A stretch of DNA of 64,000 nt, taken from the NCBI GenBank assembly GCA_017442155.1, contig JAFSAU010000030.1, positions 1 through 64,000 on the forward strand. Direction: 5' to 3'. This document shows, piece by piece, positions 60,901 to 64,000 of this stretch (the stretch's first letter is position 1; each line of letters starts with the position of its first letter). The stretch is from Clostridia bacterium (lineage in GTDB: Bacteria > Bacillota > Clostridia > UMGS1883 > UMGS1540). Both the position numbers and the translations under genes were made by a program. The notes beneath the pieces are model-generated. The model made no database searches, was not told the DNA's origin, and worked only from the letters and a program-made list of their open reading frames with translations.

Positions 60901-62173
60901 AAAACGTATCTACGATCACTCCACCCCGCAGTTTTACGGCACCAATTTCCGTAATCCGTTCTGTTTTCGGGCTTAGTCCTGTGGTTTCAATGTCAAAAGC
61001 CACCATTTCGCCGTCTATGGGCCAGGATTTTCCTCTGTAAAGGGATGCGCCTATGTCGTTGACCAAATACGCCTCTACGCCAAGAATAACCTTAATATCC
61101 GATCCCTTTGCCGCTTTGAACGCTTCGGGGAAGGCCTGCACCACCCCGTGATCCGTAATCGCAATTGCCGGATGGCCGTACTGTATTGCCTGTTTCACCA
61201 GAGCCGTGGCACTGGACACGCCATCCATACTGGACATCTGTGTATGTACATGAAGCTCCACCCGTTTTTTCTCTGCCGTGTCTGTTTTTGTACGTTTTGA
61301 AGCCGTACCAATGTCATGCACCCGAATCACCACTTCGCCTGCAAAAGAGTCAAAAGTAGCGGTTCCCCGTACCAGCACATACGCACCCTTTTTCACCGCA
61401 CTGCTTACCGTTTCATACTTATCCGGCGTAAGAAACAGCTTGCAGGTGATAGAGTCCGTTTTATCCGTTATATTAAAAGTAAATAATTTCTTTTCCTTAA
61501 TGTCCCGTCCTTCTGCGGAGAACACCTCACCGCACACAGTACAGCGGCCACTGCCCTCGTCGATTTCCGCTATCCTCATCGTTTCCGTGTCGATAACCTT
61601 GCCGAGAATTACGCCGCTGGGTAGAACCTCCGCTTCTTTTATCTCTGTGCGGGGCGGACGGGGGGCTACAGGCAGGGGTTTTGCGACAATTTCCATTTCT
61701 TCCAGCTCTTCCGAAAAATCAACCTGCCGTACACGTCCCGTAAAGCTTTTCCAGGCCCGTGCAATTTCCTGCCCGGCCGAAACGGACTGCAATACCTCTT
61801 TTCCGCCGTGGTGCAGACAGATGGAAAGGGTATCCGCTGTTTCCTGCCACACGCTGTCCTTCAAAACGTATTCCACTACTGGTAACGCCTCTGCGATATG
61901 GCCGACAACAAAATTCTGCATCGCTTCTGTTTCCGCTCCGGCCTCGGGCGAAAATGTGATTACTGTCTCTATTTCATTTAGAGCATAGTGGGCTTTTAAA
62001 GTCTTTTTCAGCTCCGTAATGACCCTATACTCCGGAACGCGGGACAAAAACAGCCGGGTCCGCATTCTGCGCCCCTGCACATCTATTTTCAATGCCGTTA
62101 CACGAAAATCAGCGGCGCCCTTCGGGATGGGTGCGCCGCTGAAAGCTTCTGCAATTGCCTTGCTTACTTCCAC
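57968..62173 (-). CDS. polC: DNA polymerase III PolC-type
   Basis: The main replicative polymerase of Firmicutes. 1401 residues from GTG 62173 (AAAGGA 10 nt upstream). Domains in order: N-terminal region, OB-fold (about 190-295), PHP domain split by the exonuclease (VELHVHTQMSSMDGVS), DnaQ-like 3'-5' proofreading exonuclease (VAFDIETTGLSPKTERITEIGAV, HNAGFDTSF), zinc-binding cysteines (VCPECKYSEF...DKVCPKCGVP) and catalytic palm PDIDLNFSGDYQG. Start overlaps the end of ispG by 10 nt, so ctpA-ispG-polC is one coupled operon. A small palindrome GCCAAACA/TGTTTGGC covers the final codons. Confidence 0.96.
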   Translation of the reverse strand: MEVSKAIAEAFSGAPIPKGAADFRVTALKIDVQGRRMRTRLFLSRVPEYRVITELKKTLKAHYALNEIETVITFSPEAGAETEAMQNFVVGHIAEALPVVEYVLKDSVWQETADTLSICLHHGGKEVLQSVSAGQEIARAWKSFTGRVRQVDFSEELEEMEIVAKPLPVAPRPPRTEIKEAEVLPSGVILGKVIDTETMRIAEIDEGSGRCTVCGEVFSAEGRDIKEKKLFTFNITDKTDSITCKLFLTPDKYETVSSAVKKGAYVLVRGTATFDSFAGEVVIRVHDIGTASKRTKTDTAEKKRVELHVHTQMSSMDGVSSATALVKQAIQYGHPAIAITDHGVVQAFPEAFKAAKGSDIKVILGVEAYLVNDIGASLYRGKSWPIDGEMVAFDIETTGLSPKTERITEIGAVKLRGGVIVDTFSTFVNPGKAIPAKIVELTGITDAMVADAPGEAEAVQAFLEFCGDAPIIAHNAGFDTSFIRAACTRMEKPYTPSVIDTLTFCRAMVISKRQHSLDKMAKYFGVENPSHHRAVNDAQVCAQIWVALSRQLEAMGVSDLADIDKKMAGNVDIKTLPSYHIILLAQNRQGLFNLYTLITKSHMEYFHKTPRIPKSELVRYREGILIGSACEAGELFRAMVADEPENSLLKIAEFYDYLEIQPIGNNRFMIENGTAADEEQLQEYNRRIIAMGDKLGKPVVATGDVHFLNREDEVYRRILMAGKGFDDADNQAPLYFRTTNEMLEEFGYLGDEMARRVVIENPNRIADMIENVPPVPKEKCPPEIEGSDTDIMNMSREKAERIYGTPLPEIVQKRMDKELDSIITNGFAVMYLIAHKLVKKSNEDGYLVGSRGSVGSSFVAFLSDITEINALPPHYVCPECKYSEFVEGAAISGCDLPDKVCPKCGVPLYKDGHDIPFETFLGFDGDKAPDIDLNFSGDYQGTAHKYTEVLFGAENVYKAGTIGTLAEKTAYGYVRKYFEERGKTLRKAELDRLTLGCTGVKRTTGQHPGGIVVLPKGRDINEFCPVQHPADKSDSDVKTTHFDYHSIDENLLKLDILGHDDPTVIRMLEDLTGLDAKKIPLDDKETMSLFTGKSALNLKEDIKSTVGTLAIPEFGTGFVRQMLVDTKPKTFSDLIRISGLSHGTDVWLGNAQDIVKSGTATLSGCICTRDDIMLYLITKDVAPKLAFTIMEAVRKGKGLKPEWEEEMRAHDVPQWYIDSCNKIQYMFPKAHAAAYVTMAFRIAYCKVHYPLAFYMAYYSVRADDFDYALMANGHGVVKEKIKEISEMETKTQKDKNVLSILEVCDEMYARGYSFCPIDLYASSADKFREVDGKILPPLSSMQGLGAAAAQSIAEARRDGPFLSIDDLVQRSGANKSVIEIMMKSGVLADLPEISQTTLFGI

Positions 62174-63204
62174 GCTTTTATAATCCTTTCCACTTCACTT
62201 TTGAGAACCGGCAGGATGCTTTCCTCCGGGATGCTTTCCACGATTTCACCATGCCGGAACAATACAGCCTTTCCATCACCGCCCGCGACCCCCACATGGG
62301 CCTCTCTGGCCTCTCCGGGTCCGTTAACGGCGCAGCCCATCACTGCCACGCGGATGGGAGCATCTATTTTAGCCAGATATGACTCCATTTCCTTTGCCAC
62401 AGGCATCAGATCAATTTTACATCTGCCACAAGTGGGACAAGAAATCAATTCTGCCCCCTGTCGCTTTCCAAGTGCCCGCAGTAGTGCAATACCGGCACGC
62501 ACTTCCTCCTCCGGCGGCGCGGAAAGTGAAACCCGGATGGTATCCCCGATGCCATCCAGAAGTAAGCTACCGATACCCGCCGCAGACTTAATAAGTCCCG
62601 CATACGCAGTCCCCGCCTCTGTTACGCCCACATGGAGCGGATAGGGGCAATCCTGCGCTATCAGCCGGTACGCCTCCACCGTTTTCTGCACATCCGACGC
62701 CTTCAGGCTGATAACAATATCTGAAAACCCTTCCTGTTCCAGAAGCGAAGCATGATATTTCGCGCTTTCAACCATGGCACGGGGCGTATTTCCGTATTTC
62801 TCGTACATTTCCCTTTCCAAAGAACCGCCATTGACGCCAATACGAATCGGAATTCCAGCCGACTTTGCCGCGGCGGCCACCATACGCACCCGCCCGGCAT
62901 CCCCGATGTTTCCGGGATTCAGCCGTATTTTATCTGCCCCGCCCGCAATGCAGCGAAGCGCAATCCGATAGTCAAAATGGATATCTGCTACTATAGGAAT
63001 ACTGACCGCTTTTTTTATCCTCTCAAAGCTTTCTGCGGCCTCCATGTCCGGCACGGCAAGACGGACAATATCTGCCCCGGCTTCTTCTAAAAGGCGAATC
63101 TGTGCCACCGTTTCTTCCGTATTTCTCGTATCCGTTGTAGTCATGGTCTGCACGGAGATTGGGCTTCCCTCACCAATGCTGACCTTCCCTGCTTTAACCT
63201 TCAT
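62164..63204 (-). CDS. ispG: 4-hydroxy-3-methylbut-2-en-1-yl diphosphate synthase
   Basis: 346 residues. A penultimate-step enzyme of the MEP isoprenoid pathway converting MEcPP to HMBPP with a [4Fe-4S] cluster. N-terminal TIM barrel with SVQTMTTTDTRNTEETVAQI and KIRLNPGNIGD; C-terminal cluster ligands CPTCGRC and MGCAVNGPGEA. The start ATG 63204 overlaps the ctpA end by 11 nt and it overlaps polC. The pathway partner dxs is at 39868-41697. Confidence 0.95.
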   Translation of the reverse strand: MKVKAGKVSIGEGSPISVQTMTTTDTRNTEETVAQIRLLEEAGADIVRLAVPDMEAAESFERIKKAVSIPIVADIHFDYRIALRCIAGGADKIRLNPGNIGDAGRVRMVAAAAKSAGIPIRIGVNGGSLEREMYEKYGNTPRAMVESAKYHASLLEQEGFSDIVISLKASDVQKTVEAYRLIAQDCPYPLHVGVTEAGTAYAGLIKSAAGIGSLLLDGIGDTIRVSLSAPPEEEVRAGIALLRALGKRQGAELISCPTCGRCKIDLMPVAKEMESYLAKIDAPIRVAVMGCAVNGPGEAREAHVGVAGGDGKAVLFRHGEIVESIPEESILPVLKSEVERIIKAWK

Positions 63205-64000
63205 TTTTCAAAAACTCCATCGCTGCAGCCAGCTGGTCATCACTTTCAATTTCAATCGCATAATTCACATCATTCAGACGAATCTGGGTATACACGTCAG
63301 CCGTTCCCGTCACCGTCAGGCCATTCTGCACCTGGAAAAGCCGTAAAGCGGTTGCCGTTTCCTCGTCTGCCACTTCATCTGCTTCCTCCATGTATCCCCA
63401 GAAAGCCAGCCGCTGTTCCAGTGCCAGAACGCCCTCGCCCGTATCACCGGCCTTCCACTCTGTTCCAAGCACCATCGGCACCATATAGGAGGTGTCAGCA
63501 ATTTTTGTAGTGTTTTCCACTACAATATCCGGTGTGATGCCCTTATGATGCACTGCCCGGCCTCCTGCCGTTTTATATTCTGCCACTGTCAGCCGGATGC
63601 CGCCGCCGGACACGATGGGCATGATTGTCTGCACTGTTCCCTTTCCGAAGGTCCTGGTGCCGATAATCGTACCGGAGGATGTGTCCTGAATTGCCCCGGT
63701 AAAAAGCTCCGATGCCGAGGCACTGCCGCCGTTTACCAGCACTGCAAGATTAAATTTTCCGTTGCTGTCCTCTTCGTTATAAAAAAGCACATTGTTTTTA
63801 CTGTTTGCATATTCCACCCGCATAATCACGCCGCTGGGTGTAAACAAGCGACAAATATCCAGTGCCGCATTCATTTCGCCGCCGGGATTATTCCGAAGAT
63901 CCATAATCAGGTCTTTCACGCCGTTTGTTTCAAAGTAGTTAATGGCCTCTTTTACGCCCTCCACGCTGGTCTGGGTAAATCCCGTCAGTTGCAGATAGCC
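63194..64000 (-). CDS. S41 C-terminal processing peptidase (partial)
   Basis: The C-terminal part (about 268 residues) of a CtpA-type serine protease; the N-terminus lies beyond the window. Visible: DLIMDLRNNPGGEMN, catalytic Ser in LVNGGSASASELFTGAI and catalytic Lys in GTRTFGKGTVQT. A peptidoglycan-binding domain 1 follows (about 60 residues; AGDTGEGVLALEQRLAFWGYM...TATALRLFQVQNGLTVTGTAD), as in secreted Clostridial CtpA proteins. It likely cleaves wall or secreted proteins outside the cell. PDZ and signal regions cannot be seen. It leads the ctpA-ispG-polC operon, an arrangement mixing wall proteolysis, isoprenoids and replication. Confidence 0.93.
   Translation of the reverse strand, partial: GYLQLTGFTQTSVEGVKEAINYFETNGVKDLIMDLRNNPGGEMNAALDICRLFTPSGVIMRVEYANSKNNVLFYNEEDSNGKFNLAVLVNGGSASASELFTGAIQDTSSGTIIGTRTFGKGTVQTIMPIVSGGGIRLTVAEYKTAGGRAVHHKGITPDIVVENTTKIADTSYMVPMVLGTEWKAGDTGEGVLALEQRLAFWGYMEEADEVADEETATALRLFQVQNGLTVTGTADVYTQIRLNDVNYAIEIESDDQLAAAMEFLKNEG

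Overview
The window reads as a chromosomal segment of a spore-forming, Gram-positive anaerobe of the class Clostridia, probably Oscillospirales-like. The pointers are spoIIM, sigH, a dacF-type carboxypeptidase, a gerA/gerC/gerB germination operon, both a DnaE-type and a PolC-type replicative polymerase, a split transketolase, rubrerythrin, veg, DUF1385 and mini-RNase III. Start codons include TTG and GTG behind good Shine-Dalgarno (SD) sites. Many vegetative promoters fit TTGACA-N17-TATAAT closely. Genus and species cannot be named from sequence alone.

Layout. 1-230: tail of a possible transposase and a terminator. 231-10071: three secreted or cysteine-hydrolase-type envelope genes (NlpC/P60 + C-type lectin, M23 + seven Ig-like repeats, amidase_6) on the minus strand, around a plus-strand block proC-spoIIM-xerD-like-dacF. 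10113-18058: veg and a VanW lipoprotein, then cysS-mrnC-yitT-tktN-tktC-pcrA. 18391-32179 (minus strand): AraC regulator, hemolysin III, nagZ-dnaE, a zinc-ribbon protein, tRNA-Gly plus a tRNA-like remnant, sigH, U32 peptidase, a GH109-like oxidoreductase, a miniature inverted-repeat element, ppi-gap, an LCP protein and tRNA-Thr/tRNA-Tyr. 32361-36170: ger operon. 36232-38581: nitroreductase, DUF1385, prmC. 38593-42488: a roughly 600-nt RNA read as OLE RNA, its membrane partner OapA, dxs and tlyA. 42636-50907: stalk-domain protein, yitT, DUF4432-lrp, an FHA/ftsW/pbp elongation or sporulation wall cluster, xpt. 50978-55817: complete BMP-type nucleoside ABC importer. 55828-64000: small membrane protein, rubrerythrin, a hairpin-dense spacer, tRNA-Thr, an LprI-like lipoprotein, then ctpA-ispG-polC on the minus strand.

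Main points of interest. (1) The noncoding segment from about 38628 to 39230 has its own consensus promoter, the length of OLE RNA, the isoprenoid-operon neighbours typical of OLE, and is followed by a four-helix protein with a DxxxD motif like OapA. (2) Two secreted wall-hydrolase genes are each preceded by a ~210-nt structured leader starting at its promoter and ending in a nearly identical terminator hairpin just before the gene. The two proteins also share a C-terminal module. I cannot match this leader to a known riboswitch class. (3) The XerD-like recombinase has lost three of six canonical catalytic residues. (4) Several other structured leaders and palindromic elements (before the LCP gene, FHA-ftsW and cysS; 28636-28911; 56936-57222) are not explained by the genes.

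Genes working together: ftsW-pbp, dacF, nagZ, VanW, LCP and the hydrolases build and remodel peptidoglycan. dxs and ispG belong to the MEP isoprenoid route. bmp-ABC and xpt form a purine nucleoside/base salvage pair. sigH, spoIIM, dacF and ger genes are sporulation and germination functions.
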